Shown: positions 45,340 through 59,195 of the stretch, piece after piece
How the letters are laid out: the number at the start of each line of letters is the position of its first letter
Position numbering within the stretch: position 1 is the first letter of the stretch
Assembly: GCA_021234155.1 (NCBI GenBank)
Contig: JAJEKV010000006.1
Coordinates: 5,615,727-5,679,726 of the forward strand
DNA length: 64,000 bases
Direction of reading: 5' to 3'
Origin: Isoetes taiwanensis
Lineage: Eukaryota > Streptophyta > Lycopodiopsida > Isoetales > Isoetaceae
Program-made: the position numbers and the translations under genes
The notes under the pieces: generated by a model
Told to the model about the DNA's origin: nothing
What the model saw: the letters and a program-made list of their open reading frames with translations, nothing else
Databases searched by the model: none

Positions 45340-46920
45340 CATTATCTCCACAAAATGATGGCTATGAAGGTGACTCTATCATGATGGCTGCCTTTCACTC
45401 GCATTTCTTTGAAAAGATTAAGAAACTTTTCTGTAGAACCATTATAAGAAGATGCAAAAATTATAGTATTCCGTGATATTATATCTTTTTCTTTGCATTT
45501 TACCAATGGCTTCAATGCACATGCATGCTTCAGCATGCCACAATCGTTATAAGTATCAATTATGTTACTCCCCGTAAAAACATCAAAGACAGTTGTATTA
45601 TGGAATATATAAGCATGAACCCATTATTTACTTTGTACAAACACATCTACTTTTAGCAAGCAGTAAAGATGGATGTGTAAGTGACTTTACTTGGCTTTGT
45701 GAATGTTAATAGCATGAAACAACTCAATGGCATGTTTAGCATAACCATGCGTTCCATAAGCTCCAATAATACAGTTCCAAGATATAACTTCCTTTTAATG
45801 CATATGCTCAAATAATGAGCTAGCAACTTCAAGATCTCCATAGTTTCCATACATGTTCATTAGCGCAATGTCCAAAATCACTCTCCTTCAGCCATAGAAC
45901 CAAGGCTCAAAAAGGTTAATGAAAATAATCTCGTTTGGCATTACTTTTTCATGATGCATTTGTCTCAAAAACAAAATATCAGTTTTTCTCTATATGGCAT
46001 TAGAATTGAGTTCCATGAGACTACATTTTGTTCCACGAGACTACATTGTGTTTGTGGATAGTGTTAAATAATCTAGAAGCATACTCTAGACTTCTATGTT
46101 TACCATACCGGTGAAGAAAAGCATTCATTGCTCTTGCATGTACCAGTTTGCCTTCATTCAAAACAGTGCATGCATCAATAATACGAAGGAATGTCAACAC
46201 ATATGGGTTTAGGACATTTTGCTTCATTATGAAAAAGATATCAAGGGCTTCCTTCTTGAGCTTCCTTCCCGTCCCTGTTCTGAATGTTCCTTGAAAACAT
46301 AGTATTCCAGGTGACCGTATTTTTATGCCAAAGTTTCAGGAACATCCTTTTTGCATCTTCCAGACTGACATAGACCTCGTGCATATATAGGAGTTGTGCC
46401 TATGTGCAAATTTGTTTCTAATTCATTGCAGATAATATAAGCATGAAATAGCTTACCGTTCATAAGGGCACTAGGGCAGGTAGATGTATTAGGAACTGTA
46501 ATAGATGAAATTCTGTTTGGCCTTATTCCATGTTGGATTATTTGCCTTGATTTCATGTCCATGTTTAGCCAATGCCACAACCATGACATTCCATGCTACT
46601 ACATCTTTCTGTGGCAATTTTTCAAATGTCGCATATGCATAACCAAGATTATCACACACGCTACACATGTTAATGACAACAGTATTACAACAACATCCAA
46701 CTTGAAGGCATCATCTAGTATGCTAGCATGGACAAACTTTCCTTCTGCTAAGATTATCAGCTTAGAACAAACATCTAGAAGGGTGATCAATATACCTTTG
46801 TTGATTAATATATTGTCCCATCCCGTCTGTTGCATAATTCTAATATCATCCCTAAAAAAACCATTTTGACATATGCTGCTACCATTATGTTCCATGAAAT
46901 TGTACTTGGGCATCACATTC
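45340..46920 (-). pseudogene. PLS-class PPR gene, decayed
   Basis: Minus-strand pieces in order show repeats of the pentatricopeptide type: KGILITLLDVCSKLIILAEG with KFVHASILD (46.75 kb), then DVVAWNVMV-like and LAKHGHE (46.55 kb), and YVLTFLRIIDACTVLNEGKL with LVHARAMN and HNVVSWNKM (46.0-46.2 kb). Further ones are KVTYTSIFTAC (45.66 kb) and DIISRNTIIFASSYNGSTEK with FLNLFKEM (45.4-45.5 kb). The alternation of P, L and S repeats fits the plant organelle RNA-editing family. Stop codons and frame shifts lie between the pieces, and no DYW domain is visible. A functional protein would bind organellar RNA. Confidence 0.7.
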
Positions 46921-46929
46921 TATCAAAAA

Positions 46930-47350
46930 CCTCTTGAGCATGTAACACACTCCCACATTTATGGTACATCTTCACAAAGTGATCATCTAAAAAATTAGAA
47001 ATCCCTAATTTAGCGTCTTATAATTTAGCAGAGCCTAGTGTAGCATAAGTGGAAGGTTCTGCTGCCTGATCTTGCTTATTCTAAGAAATTCACAGCCTCC
47101 TTTAGTTTCTCATCAGTGCATAATCTACTCAGGTTCATTAGCAATCGTGATTTTATCCTCTTCCTGAATTATCAATTGTCCATAGTTTGAACTATGAGTC
47201 TTGAATGTTTCAATTGAGAAAGAATATAAGTTCGACTTCAATTGTCCATAGTTTGAACTATGAGTCTTGAATGCTTCAATTGAGAAAGAATATAAATTAG
47301 ACAGAAGTCGAACTAAGGTGCATAAGAATGAAGGAGCAACATAGGTTCAT
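46930..47350. repeat. Spacer with 66-bp tandem duplication
   Basis: The unit starting CAATTGTCCATAGTTTGAAC occurs at 47173 and again at 47239 with few changes. No coding region is recognised. Confidence 0.7.
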
Positions 47351-47357
47351 CGTAGTA

Positions 47358-47660
47358 ACTGATATGGTTGTGCTCGGGGGAGTGGTTGTCGGGAGCAAGA
47401 GAAAGAGAAAGAAAGTTGTTAATGGATATCTAAAATGTTAATGGTACTAAAATGTTATTCTAAAGAAAGGTTGAGCCTTTTATGAAGAAGGCTCAACATC
47501 GAATATAAAAGAGAGAGAGAGAGATAGCATCGAAGAAAAAGATAAAATAGAGGTCGATAGCAAATATTAAGGAGGCGGACAACAACACAAGTTCCAGGCG
47601 ACGAACTAGATGACAAGTTGGCAGCTACAGTAACTTGTGGACCACTTAGAACTAGTTCTG
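47358..47660 (+). repeat. Dispersed repeat X, short copy
   Basis: This copy begins TGATATGGTTGTGCTCGGGG and shares with the long copy at 48.84-51.14 kb the segments GAGTGGTT.TCGGGAGC, AAGGTTGAGCCTTTTAT and CAACATCGAATAT. It then has a short GA tract (47511-47524) and, after a unique piece, GAGGCGGACAACAAC and GCAGCTACAGTAA. It lacks about 165 bp present in the long copy near 48.9-49.08 kb. TG at the start suggests an LTR-type or similar element, but no coding part is seen. The short GA tract is the counterpart of the site of insertion in the long copy. Confidence 0.7.
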
Positions 47661-48835
47661 AAATTCTAGAGCATGGATGGATTTACCTAGCAGTTTCGAT
47701 TAATTGAAGAATAGATGCATTCAATTAGTCTAAAAAGCAGTTATTCTCTTGGACTAATCTTTGTTTGCGATGAAGAGATCGGTATTCTCTGAAATTTTCA
47801 GGAACATGTGAATGGAGCTTGAATTTCTGACATAACTTTTTAATTAATGGAAAAACAGAATAGCTAGAGTTCAGAAGACAGTCTGAGTAGTCTGCAAGAA
47901 TGAATTCAGTTTAAAAAATAAGCCAGCATAAGTGGAATGAGAATGTTTTATTGACAGATTGGCAGACATGTTTACTGAGAGTTTATAGATGGAGTCTTTT
48001 AAAAATTAAGGAGATGCAGCAGGCATGCAGTAAATGAAGCTTTCGTGAAAATTAAGAGAAAGTCAGGCATGAGAAACAGATCTATCCTGTGCACGGTCCA
48101 ACTCAAGTCAGACAATCGTACGATTATCAGCAAATTGCTATCCTCAACTTCGCTTCCTACTTTAACGAATACCAGATCCGCTAGGCTACTACAGACGATA
48201 ACTAGTGGATGTTAATTATATTATGAGCCATAAGCATTGCTTGCGGGTAGCCAAAATTTTGACCTTTTCTTAAGCCAATTCTTGAAGTCTGAAACCTTAT
48301 AATTTGGATAGTTGCTAGAGTGCGATCTCTAGTGGTTTTATTGAATTAGCCTTTTCCTAAATTTTTTCAGATTTGGATGGTTGCTGAAGAGTGCCCTTCA
48401 GTGGTTATAGTTGCATTGAGTTACCCTTTTTATCGACACCTTTATACTTGTCCAATTCTATTCTTTCCAAATCAATACGCCCTAGGCAAACCTAAAACTC
48501 TAAATTTTGCAGTCATCTGATGTTTTGAGATATCCTTGCTTGATCCAGTTTATCTTGTGATTATTCAGTATAACATCTTGTGGATGCATTAATTTGGTAA
48601 TTGACGATCTTGACCTTCTATATCCTTAAAGCCTGTTAATAATTAATCTTGTAAATTTTTAGCCTAAAGGGCTGGACTTGAATATTTTGATTGTGGACTC
48701 AATCAGGGTTGCAACCATGGACTTGGTTGTGCTAATATTTTGATTGTGGACTCAATCAGAGTTGCAACCATGGACTTGGTTGTGCTAAATTTGCCATATA
48801 AATTCTTGATCGAGGACAATCAATCTCGGGAAGGG
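47661..48835. other. Spacer between the two copies of repeat X
   Basis: Non-coding. A 53-bp unit (AATATTTTGATTGTGGACTC and on) is tandemly duplicated at about 48681-48787. No gene is recognised. Confidence 0.5.
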
Positions 48836-49142
48836 GAGGAATTGATATGGTGGTGCTCGGGGGAGTGGTTATCGGGAGCAAGAGAAAGAGAAAGAAAGTT
48901 GTTAATGATTATGTTAACCCTTGGATCTATGAACTTTAGTGAATATCCCATAAGCTAAACTAGCAAGCGCTATTACGTAGACCATTGAGAGGAAAAAAGG
49001 GAGATCTTAAAAATGGGCAAGACCTTCTAGTAGATACAAGGTCATGGATTTCTAATAAAAGGCAAAGCCTTTTAACTATTATGGTACTAAAATGTTATCC
49101 TAAAGAAAGGTTGAGCCTTTTATAAAAAAGGCCCAACATCGA

Positions 49143-51051
<1,909 letters not shown>

Positions 51052-51149
51052 AACGAGGCGGACAACAACGCTAAGTTCCAAGCGACAAACTGGGCGACAA
51101 GTTGGCAGCTACAGTAATTTGTGGACCACTTGCTATAGCGACCGATTCG

Positions 51150-52255
51150 GCTTCTGCAAATTCGGAACAAGAGACATCGATCTAGCCAATCCGACAACTT
51201 AAACCAAGCTCGCTCTTTCATGTGAATAAATCCATTCCTACTCCAGCCTATTTTTTAAACTACTATTTCCTTAAATTTGTGATCTGGCTAGACGGTGTTC
51301 TAATGTTTAATCGATTTTACCTTAAGCCAATCCTTTTCAAAAATTCAATCTTTCTCTGGAATTCTCTTACTCAGGACAACCCCGTTGGGTGGTGAGCTTA
51401 CCCGGATGGGTGGATCTGTGAACTTATTTTGTTTACCTGTAGTATTTCTTGACGATGTTTGTGCAGAAGTTCTTTGGTGATTACAGGCTCGTATTAGTAA
51501 CTAAGGTCATGAACGGATTCCAATGAAGAAGAAAGAGCCTATAGCAAAAGCAAATCCTCGTATGCGAAGCATGAAAAAGAAGGGGACCCATCGTACACAA
51601 CTCTGTCTCATGTGCGGATTCTCGTATACATCACGAATTTTTTTGTCTTCCAAATCTATTAAACCCACTTGGGTCTCTATAAGTAATCATCCTTCGTGCT
51701 TAAAGTCTTTAAAATTGATCGGCTGGACCCGTCGGACTATAATTTGTGCAAGAATTTCAATACCCAATTCGAATTGGTTCTACCAAGCTCAAGATTAATA
51801 GAAGTGAACGTCAGATCTGTTGCCTCCACAGCCATAGCCCAAGCAGTCAAACAAACTATTCTTGAATGATTTAACGTCTCCCTGGTCTAATTTTGTGGGT
51901 TTGATCTATTCTTCGAGGTTTTCGATTGGGCAATGATTCTTGATCAAGCTCAAGTAGAGCCTGCTAAGATTTGGGTTTTTTTCATGCTCATTAACATATC
52001 GATCCAGCAATAAGAATAAAACTGAAGGATGGAGAAAGATTCAGAAGGGAAACCTCGATTCTGAGAAGATTCTTGCATGGGCAGATCGTCCATCCGAAAA
52101 ACATTGTAGGCCAGAATCTCTTCCGGCAATGCATTACCTATTACTTAAATTTTGCCCTTAAAGCTTTGGGCATACATGTCAGGCCAAGACTTCATCAAAC
52201 AAAATACTTCAAACAAAGTTGTTCAAACAAAAAATGTATCTACATTATATGTGAG
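51150..52255. other. Spacer with an open frame of unknown type
   Basis: The plus-strand frame 51523-51798 (91 codons) starts MKKKEPIAKANPRMRSMKKK and has a Cys-x2-Cys, but I recognise no family. It might derive from organellar DNA or a lost element; I cannot tell. The rest is non-coding. Confidence 0.3.
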
Positions 52256-52261
52256 TAATGA

Positions 52262-52396
52262 GGTTAACTTAGCTTAACTAATAATTCAAATCTATTGTTC
52301 TTAATGTCAAACTAAAGGAGTCCTTTAATAAACTTCGCATCTGTGTTGAGTACTGCAAGTCTTCTGAGCTACACCCCCAAGCTTGTGCCGTAACAG
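52262..52396 (-). repeat. LTR fragment of the 40-44 kb family
   Basis: This 135-bp piece is almost identical to 40843-40981 (GCTTAACTAATAATTCAAAT, GTCAAACTAAAGGAGTCC, TCTTCTGAGCTAC). Its minus strand begins TGTTACGGC. No partner gag or second LTR is next to it, so it is a partial LTR. Confidence 0.8.
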
Positions 52397-52399
52397 TCC

Positions 52400-53480
52400 A
52401 GTTGTTGTTGCAGATTTTATGTCAACTTGAAATATTCAAAACCTAGTATGAACATTCATAGTTGCAAAGCCACCCCATTCAATATGCAATGAATTGCATC
52501 TATGACAAACTTGTTCATTTTATCATAGGTTTGTGGTCGCTTTTAAAGTCGGGAATCATGGATTAAGTCTTTTTTTCATGATATGAAATGCAATAGATGC
52601 AAAAGATATTTTGCATAGACAACGGATATGCTTCATAAAGAATGTCAAAGAAACATTGCTTTATTCACAACACACGAAGAAGAGTTTCATCACAACACAT
52701 GAAGAGTTTTAAGTGTAGAGTTTCATAAGTTAGACAAATAATCGTAATATAATCCAAATGCAACCCTTAGTTGGCTGAGCCAAAGAAAGAAGGAAAATCA
52801 CTTTCCTTTTGGGATCTAAGGCGAAGCACTGCTTTGTGAGAAATGATTAGAGTGTGCCAAAGAGGTCCTGAAAGGCTTAAGCGAACATTTGCATCAAAGT
52901 CTTTGGAACTTTATGCACAATTTTGAAGCACAATGTTTGGATGGAAGTTGACTTGTTCTCCTACAAACAAGGGGGTTGTGTTCTTCAAAGGCCCCCATGC
53001 CATGTCCTATTGGGGGCCGTGCTCTGCAATCCTCATTGGAGTTCTAAGCTAGGAACAAACAAACTGGTAAATAAATGGCTAATAATACATTTAAAAAAGG
53101 AATCTAAGTATGTTGTAACCCATCAAGGTTTGCCAAAAAGAAAATGTTCGATCTCTGCTCTTTAAGAAAAAAACATATAAAGATGCATCATGTGCTTAAA
53201 AGCATTAGCTCCTACGTTCCCTTGAATTTCAGTCATATACCATCACAATGAAAATTTTTCTGCAAAACAAAAGGGTGCAAGAGATGCAGCGGAGCTATGT
53301 AGCCTGGCCAATTCGTGGGTGGATGTGATCATGGTTTGTTGGTGTGCAAGTGAGAAGCTGCTGCTTGAACCAGCTTGATAGTGGAGCATGTAGTAGATAT
53401 GAAAGCCATAGTATATTCTCACAAAGACTTCTTACACTTTGGTTCTTTTCATAATTTAATGTCCAACAGGCTTAAGAATG
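52400..53480. other. Spacer, no gene recognised
   Basis: An open frame at 52923-53165 (80 codons) has no known domain. Composition is mixed. Nothing else is supported. Confidence 0.35.
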
Positions 53481-53484
53481 AATG

Positions 53485-54840
53485 GATGAATGTTTTTTAT
53501 CGTCCACGGAGGCCAATCGGCCTATGGGACCCAATACAAGAGCGCAGCAGGCGTATTACTGCATGTGTTAAAAAACCCGCCCCGAAGGGTTTTCGAGGGA
53601 AAAAAACTATACAAATATACATACGTACATACATGATGAAGTATTTACTGCTCATTAAGTGGTTGTATGAGGGCATATGTGATCCCTCAGAGCCATTACC
53701 TCCTGAATATATGATCCTAGTGAGTGCACCGAAGTCGTGCTCAATATCATGTGTAGCGGCTACTCGGGCCTGACCAAGAGAGCGTAGCATGTCCGGATTT
53801 GATTATACATCAGAAAGCTCTGAATAGTGTGACATTCATCCTCAATGGCTTCCGTCTGGCAGCACTAACAAAGCCTAGCCTGGCGTGGCTCCCCAATCCA
53901 CCTGTCTATCTCAATTCGGAGATGATGGGCATCTGTGGCGATGAGCCTGCACTTTTTCATGGGCAGATGTGAGTGCAGGTAACATTGTGGGCCGTGATCC
54001 AACGTGGAGTTTATGTAATGTGCCGTTTTGACCTGCTCCAATGCCCTTGGGTCCCAAAGCTTGATGAGGAAACAAGTGTCAAGGTAATGCCTCAGACTGT
54101 TGCGACTTTCCGATAGGTTCGTCAAGTTTCCCCAAATGACATCAGTGTTCTTTCATCTTGGCTGACTAGCTTTGAATATTTTAGGGTGAACTACCTAAGC
54201 TGAAGCTCACGAGGCCAAAGGAGCCAGAACTTGTAACATCTTACAGAGCTCGTCCTACAAGGTAGATAAAGTTTTTACTTTTGTGCCTTTGCACCTCTAG
54301 AAAACAGGCATCACATTCCAGATGGAATGTGCTCCTGCACATTCCATCTGGCAAGCCATTGAGCTCTCTTGTCTTTCCAGCAGGCCTTGAGCCGCTCCCA
54401 TTGCTAGGGTGTAATCCAGGTGCGGGAGACGGGCATCGTCCATATTGACAACCTTCTAGAAATAGACGATGTGTCTATCAAGGGCTGCCCTCTGAAGAGG
54501 CAAAACTCCTGTTTCCTATTGCAGGATTTGATATGGGACAGTGGATTTCACCCCGAGTGCCTGTGCTAAGAAGGTTTTTTGCACTCTAGGTCATTCCAAG
54601 TCGTCAAGAATACCACCAGGCCTCAGATCTTGATCCCTTACAAATGAACGGGTTCCACTAGTACCCTGAACAGATGTGACTGATGGCCCCAATCATAGAG
54701 CTCTGCCCTGTGGTGTTCTGTATTGCATAAGGCACTTTACAGCCCGGCGTCACCTGCAATGGGATGGATGTGTCCCAACATAGTGAAGAAGGAAACTACA
54801 CTCCCAAGTACTTGTAGGTGGGCCTCCCGGCAGGTGAATG
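53485..54840 (-). mobile_element. LINE-B 3' half, minus strand
   Basis: This is a second copy of the LINE at 1-5.6 kb, lying in the opposite direction. Its 3' end (53490-53615) has the conserved GTCCACGGAGGCCAATCGG and AAGGGTTTTCGAGGGAAAAA. Further along, the minus strand encodes KLWDPRALEQVKTAHYI and LRIEIDRWIGEPRQARLC, matching the part before the Cys/His domain, and IEDECHTI after it. At 54460-54500 the sequence AGACGATGTGTCTATCAAGG is the complement of 4687-4706, and at 54670-54720 it matches 4460-4490. Stops abound. The copy is 5'-truncated near 54.84 kb. Confidence 0.75.
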
Positions 54841-54841
54841 A

Positions 54842-55213
54842 TCAGTGCAATACGTCATATGTATAAAATTCATCTACATATATATAATTCATTCTTGCCA
54901 AGATTCGATTCTTAAGATTCCTGAATGGGAGAAAAAATAGTGGGAAAAAAAGTCGAAGATTCTTAGTTGCCGACGGTTTAGCATGAGCCTTAGCCAGCGC
55001 CATAGTCGCTGCTACCGCCGACATAAAGCCCGATGCGTACTTGCTCGCTCTGCCCTTGCAGGCCCTAACCCAAGGCTCTTGAAAACAGGTAGATATTCTT
55101 AGAATATCCATCTGCAAAGCTCTAACACTGGTTAAACGCCACAACCTTGACCTAGATAGCCTAAACATTGAGCTTGCATTGCTCCCAGGTGTGTCAAGCT
55201 TGCAATCTGCCAT
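54842..55213 (-). CDS. Small open frame of unknown function (123 aa)
   Basis: The minus-strand frame reads MADCKLDTPGSNASSMFRLS and continues through a basic, Arg- and Leu-rich part to AVAATMALAKAHAKPSATKN. It then passes into a Phe/Leu-rich C-terminus, which may be read-through into intron or unrelated sequence. Upstream (about 55.24 kb) a TTTTATAGC stretch could be a TATA box. I recognise no family. The frame ends where the LINE-B copy begins, so the 3' part of a former gene may have been displaced. It may equally be chance. Confidence 0.25.
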   Translation of the reverse strand: MADCKLDTPGSNASSMFRLSRSRLWRLTSVRALQMDILRISTCFQEPWVRACKGRASKYASGFMSAVAATMALAKAHAKPSATKNLRLFFPLFFLPFRNLKNRILARMNYIYVDEFYTYDVLH

Positions 55214-55589
55214 AACTTTTAATTTCCTAGATCCCTTGCTATAAAACAGAGATAGCCTCTGAGATAGAAAACCCTAAGACATAGCTCGCCTTGAATTAGC
55301 TTAGTACGAGCCTGATGAATGGTGAGCTTACAGAGGTTTTTCAACACAGGCAAGCTATGCTCTTCAAGAATATGTTTACGATTATCAGGGACATAAAGAT
55401 TGTCAAGATTATTCTCAGTTTAACATTCGTGCCTGTCATGCATAACAATGGTGGAGCAGGTTATCTCCACCTATAATGATGACTGTAGTGCACCTGGATA
55501 TGTAGAGGATGCTGGTCCAGCATGTTTTGTTCCACTTCTGATGACTTCAAGAACTTATTCTCTAACTATCCATTACCCTAGTGGTTCCT

Positions 55590-56280
55590 CCATCTGTCTA
55601 CTCTAGCAATACATGAGAAGAAGCTTGGCTATAATACTAATGGAAAGAGTGATTGTCTTGTTTGGCTGGAGAAGAAACCTGAAAAGAAATCACCTCAGAT
55701 TTTTTCCCAGTCTATATCTCTTAGATCATATGTAATATATGTTCAAAAATAGGTGCAATCGATAGCCTTACTACAATTGAGATTTCAAGAAAATTTAGCG
55801 AATTCGGAAGAGAGAAGTCGAATTTATTAGGAAGCAAAGTAAATGGTAATACTCAAGTATCTGAGCATAGCAAGCCAAAATTGTGTTTATTTTTTCCAGC
55901 AAACATGAATATGAACTTTGATATCTTGGATGAACAGGCTAGGGGGCAGATGCATAAAAGTAGTTAGAAATGTTTTCCATAATGGAACATTGAAAGGAAG
56001 TGACAACTATTACAATAAGCCAGAGTTCATAAATAGGTCTTATAGTGAAGGCGATGTGCAGAAATTCATAAAGTATGGTGTTTGGACCAGCACAGCAAAA
56101 GGAAATAGAAGATTAGGTATGCACTATCCTATATTTCTCTTTTCCTACGTGAATGGTAGTGGGCAATTTTGTGGAGTGGCAGAAATGACTGGACCTGTAG
56201 ATTTTATTAAGAGCATGGACAAGAAAATTTTGAATTAAAGTGTGTGTCAGCTCCATATGGTTATCAACAATATCACATGG
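55590..56280 (+). pseudogene. YTH-domain (ECT-type) gene relic
   Basis: The frame 55918-56238 reads YYNKPEFINRSYSEGDVQKF and IKYGVWTSTAKGNRRL, then YPIFLFSYVNGSGQFCGVAE and MTGPVDFIKSMD. These are the core motifs of the YTH domain, the reader of N6-methyladenosine in RNA. Trp of KYGVW, one wall of the m6A pocket, is kept, while the segment between GNRRL and FLFSYVN is shortened and the domain ends after VDFIKSMD where the second Trp would follow. Upstream a short NMNFDILDEQARG piece is cut by stops. No intron is seen where I would expect one, so a decayed retroposed copy or partial duplication is likely. Confidence 0.65.
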
Positions 56281-56599
56281 AACCACCTACCTCATGAAGC
56301 TTTCAATGTGCACTTAATTTAATTTATATTAATCATGCCATTTAAGACACTTAGGTCCATATGGTGATCATCACACACCAGCAGTGAACCTGCATGTTGT
56401 CGATTTTGAGGAGATGAGTGGTTGTCTTTGCTACAGATGAGGCGGAGCATTTTTTTTTATCGAGGTGATGTGCATTCAGGCAGACATCATCTCGGCACAT
56501 CGAGTAGGAGCACCTTGCAAGTCCAATCTAGAGAACCAAGAGTTAGAAATTGTATCCAAGTCAAACAACATAGATTCAAAGCAATTAAAATGCCCCCTA

Positions 56600-57800
56600 T
56601 CAGTCATAGTCCACTAAATCCACTTGTTCTCAACCTTAATGTCATGAACTGTTGAAATGCCATTATCTCTCCAATTTTTGTAGACTTTACGGTGTACAAT
56701 AGCCATTGGAATATTATTAGTTTGAGGCAGGTTAGGATTCCAAAAGGGAGTAGTGTCTTCATGAAAAAGGTCTTGCCTATCATGCACAAAGAACCCTGAT
56801 ATTTTATTCCAAGCAAGGATCATGTTCCTCATAAAAGAAGACAAGTTAGGAGCAGGCTGGATTTAACAAAATGCAGAAGAAGACAGTTAGTGACTAAGAG
56901 GCCCTTTGATGTTACAAGTATGAATCCAATGTTTAATGAACACAAATGTGGATTATTTCTCTAAAATTCTATACATGCTTACTTACAAGAGCAGAACACT
57001 GCAAGAATAAATCTTTACATCCTAAACCACCTTGAGATTTTGGCTTGGTGACAGGATTCCAGTCATATGTCTTAAAGTTTCTGATAATGCTCTTAAGCTA
57101 TTGATAGATAGATTTGGGTGCTCGCAGAGCAGATGAAAAATAGATATGAGAGCTAGATTGGCAATGATATTCTTCCTGTCAAAGAATTGAATTTAATTGA
57201 ATGCCAAAGAAAGATAATTGACATAGTTATTCAATTTCTTTTTTATTCTTGTAATAATAGGAATCCAAAGGCCTTTAATATTATTGTCCATAGAAAGAGG
57301 CATTGCAAGCAAATTAATGGCCCGAGAAGAATTGAAATGTTTGATTCCCATTATGTCTTGAAGACTGGTTTCACCAATGATGCTACATTTATTGACATTC
57401 AAATAAATGTCAGAGGCAGCACTAAAGCAATTAATAATGTTTAAATAGGACGAGATATTCTTAATAAAGCTGAATGAATCATTTGCATATTGCAAGATGT
57501 TCATGTCAGGAAGAAGCAAACCTTTGATATGAAGCTGTTGTTGATAATTAATGACTTGGGTGAGGACTTTAGCCACTGCAAGAAAAATATAAGGAGCAAG
57601 AGGACAACCCTGCCTCACCCCCTGGAGATCCATTTATGAGTACCGTAGACTGAGATATAGAATTTATGCCAAGGATCAACTGAATAACCTTAGAGGAGAA
57701 GCCAATTTTCTTGAGGCCAAAGTCTAGGAACTCCCAATGCATAGTATCAAATCCTTTGGAGAAATCAAGCTTCAAAAGCATGCAAATATATCTAGCACAA
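56600..57800 (-). mobile_element. L1-type LINE reverse transcriptase relic
   Basis: Minus-strand pieces give LLKLDFSKGFDTMHWEFLDF (57.72-57.78 kb), then GVRQGCPLAPYIFLAVAKVL (57.57-57.63 kb) and QYANDSFSFIKN (57.45-57.5 kb). In active L1-type enzymes these are the KLDFxKAFD, QGCPLSP and YADDT motifs; here YADD is YAND, and a catalytic Asp is lost. Further on come the zf-RVT-side segments FWNPNLPQTNNIPMAI and WRDNGISTVHDI (56.64-56.75 kb). Frames are broken at about 57.57 kb and elsewhere. This LINE is AT-rich and distinct from LINE-B. Confidence 0.8.
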
Positions 57801-58021
57801 TAATGGCCTGAATATTAACCCAAAGATTAACCAATGAAAATCTCAAGAAAATTTCAATGATTATTAAGCCATTACAAGCCTTGCGACCAACTCCTTATTC
57901 TAATATGCCTATAACACAAGCGAGTTCAAATTCCAAGTTCTTTACTGATACACATGCACTACTAGATAAAATTCTAGCTACTAATTTAGTTGATAGGGGC
58001 GAATGTTAGATCGCTTTTCTA

Positions 58022-58130
58022 GATGTAAAAGACTCAACTAAGAGAAATGTTCGCGGCCGCCAAGATTCAACTAAGAGAAATGTTAGCGGCAGGCGGCCTT
58101 GCTGCCGTGATAAATTTTTTGTATAGATAA
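58022..58130 (+). mobile_element. SINE 3' fragment, with internal duplication
   Basis: CAACTAAGAGAAATGTTCGC and CAACTAAGAGAAATGTTAGC occur 36-38 bases apart, followed by GGCGGCCTTGCTGCCGTGAT and AAATTTTTTGTATAG, the 3' end seen in the SINE copies at 15.0 and 44.66 kb. The head is not seen. Confidence 0.5.
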
Positions 58131-58149
58131 TTATATTTGCTTTGAGGTT

Positions 58150-58275
58150 GTGTCCAGCAGCACATGAAGCAGTTGGTTGGGTAGAATCAACTCAGTATAG
58201 CGGGCTCAGATGTGATTGAATGCTGGAAATTGCTGCAGTGTGGCATTCGTCCTCAATGGAATGCTAGAAAGTAAA
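58150..58275 (-). mobile_element. LINE-B Cys/His domain scrap
   Basis: The minus strand reads CATTCCATTGAGGACGAATG and encodes SIEDECHT, the same block as in LINE-B at 53.83 kb (IEDECHT). Only about 100 bases are recognisable. Confidence 0.5.
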
Positions 58276-58429
58276 ACAAAGATTATGAAATACTGAATTC
58301 AAAGCCACTGGTCCAAGTAACTTTGTACGATAATAGTATCTTTCCTGCCTCCACCAGTTGCAAGAACCCTCCCTCCATTGCAGAATGGAGTCCCAATTGC
58401 CTTGCTCCCATACACCATGGTTGTCGTTT

Positions 58430-58530
58430 CACTACTCTTGTAGTTGTGGCTTCTTGTTGGATTTTTGAAGTCCTCTTCACTACTCTTGTAGTTGTGGCTT
58501 CTTGTTGGATTTTTGAAGTCCTCATCAACC
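58430..58530. repeat. 48-bp tandem duplication
   Basis: The unit beginning TTCACTACTCTTGTAGTTGT is found twice in a row at 58428-58523 without visible change. An open frame (58323-58637) passes through it but has no domain. Confidence 0.9.
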
Positions 58531-59195
58531 TTAACTCTTCCAATTGTGCAGGTACCATGGTTAGGCTAGGTTCACATGCACACATGCAAAATGGGCGACC
58601 ATTTTTCGAGCATCCTCAGAGGTCTTGCTCAATTTAGACAGGATGAACCGAGCCGTATGGGGCATTCACATGATGGACTTTTTCTGCAGCAGCGGGCACA
58701 CACAACAGCGAGCTGCAACGCCGCTTCAAAATTTTTTTTCGCCACGCTGATGGCCTTGCGCGGATTTGGCTGTTGCTGGAAGGCCTTGGCTGCAAGACAT
58801 AGCTGCAAATTGGCTGCAAAAGATGTCCTATTATTCACAATGTTTCATTTATATGGTTCAATGATGGGCCTACATTATATTAGAATCCAGTTACACGTCC
58901 CTATCTATGAAGGGCTGCATTTTGTATTCATTTCATTACGACACGAATAAATGGATATATGGTAGGTACTAAGAATCAGGGGGATTCAGTGTAAAGGCGA
59001 TTTCTGAACATTACTGTTTAAGATGCAAAGCTATTAGATGTCCTTCACCGCCTAAACGCGGGAGAGCAAAAAAATGCTTCTCCTTCCTTCAACCTGCTGG
59101 ACTTGAGCTTCCGATCCTTGCCATGTCCCGCTGCAGCAAATTTGCAGCCCAGCATGGTCCTTTGAATCGCTAACCTGCCCATCCCTCTTGAAATT
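58531..59195. other. Region upstream of the BAH/RRM gene
   Basis: Open frames here lack domains. The last 150 bases before 59196 should contain the promoter and leader, but I see no clear TATA box. Confidence 0.35.

Noticed and set aside
52262-52396. An independent short repeat
   Set aside because: It matches the end of the LTR at 40.84-40.98 kb, so it is a piece of that family rather than a new repeat.
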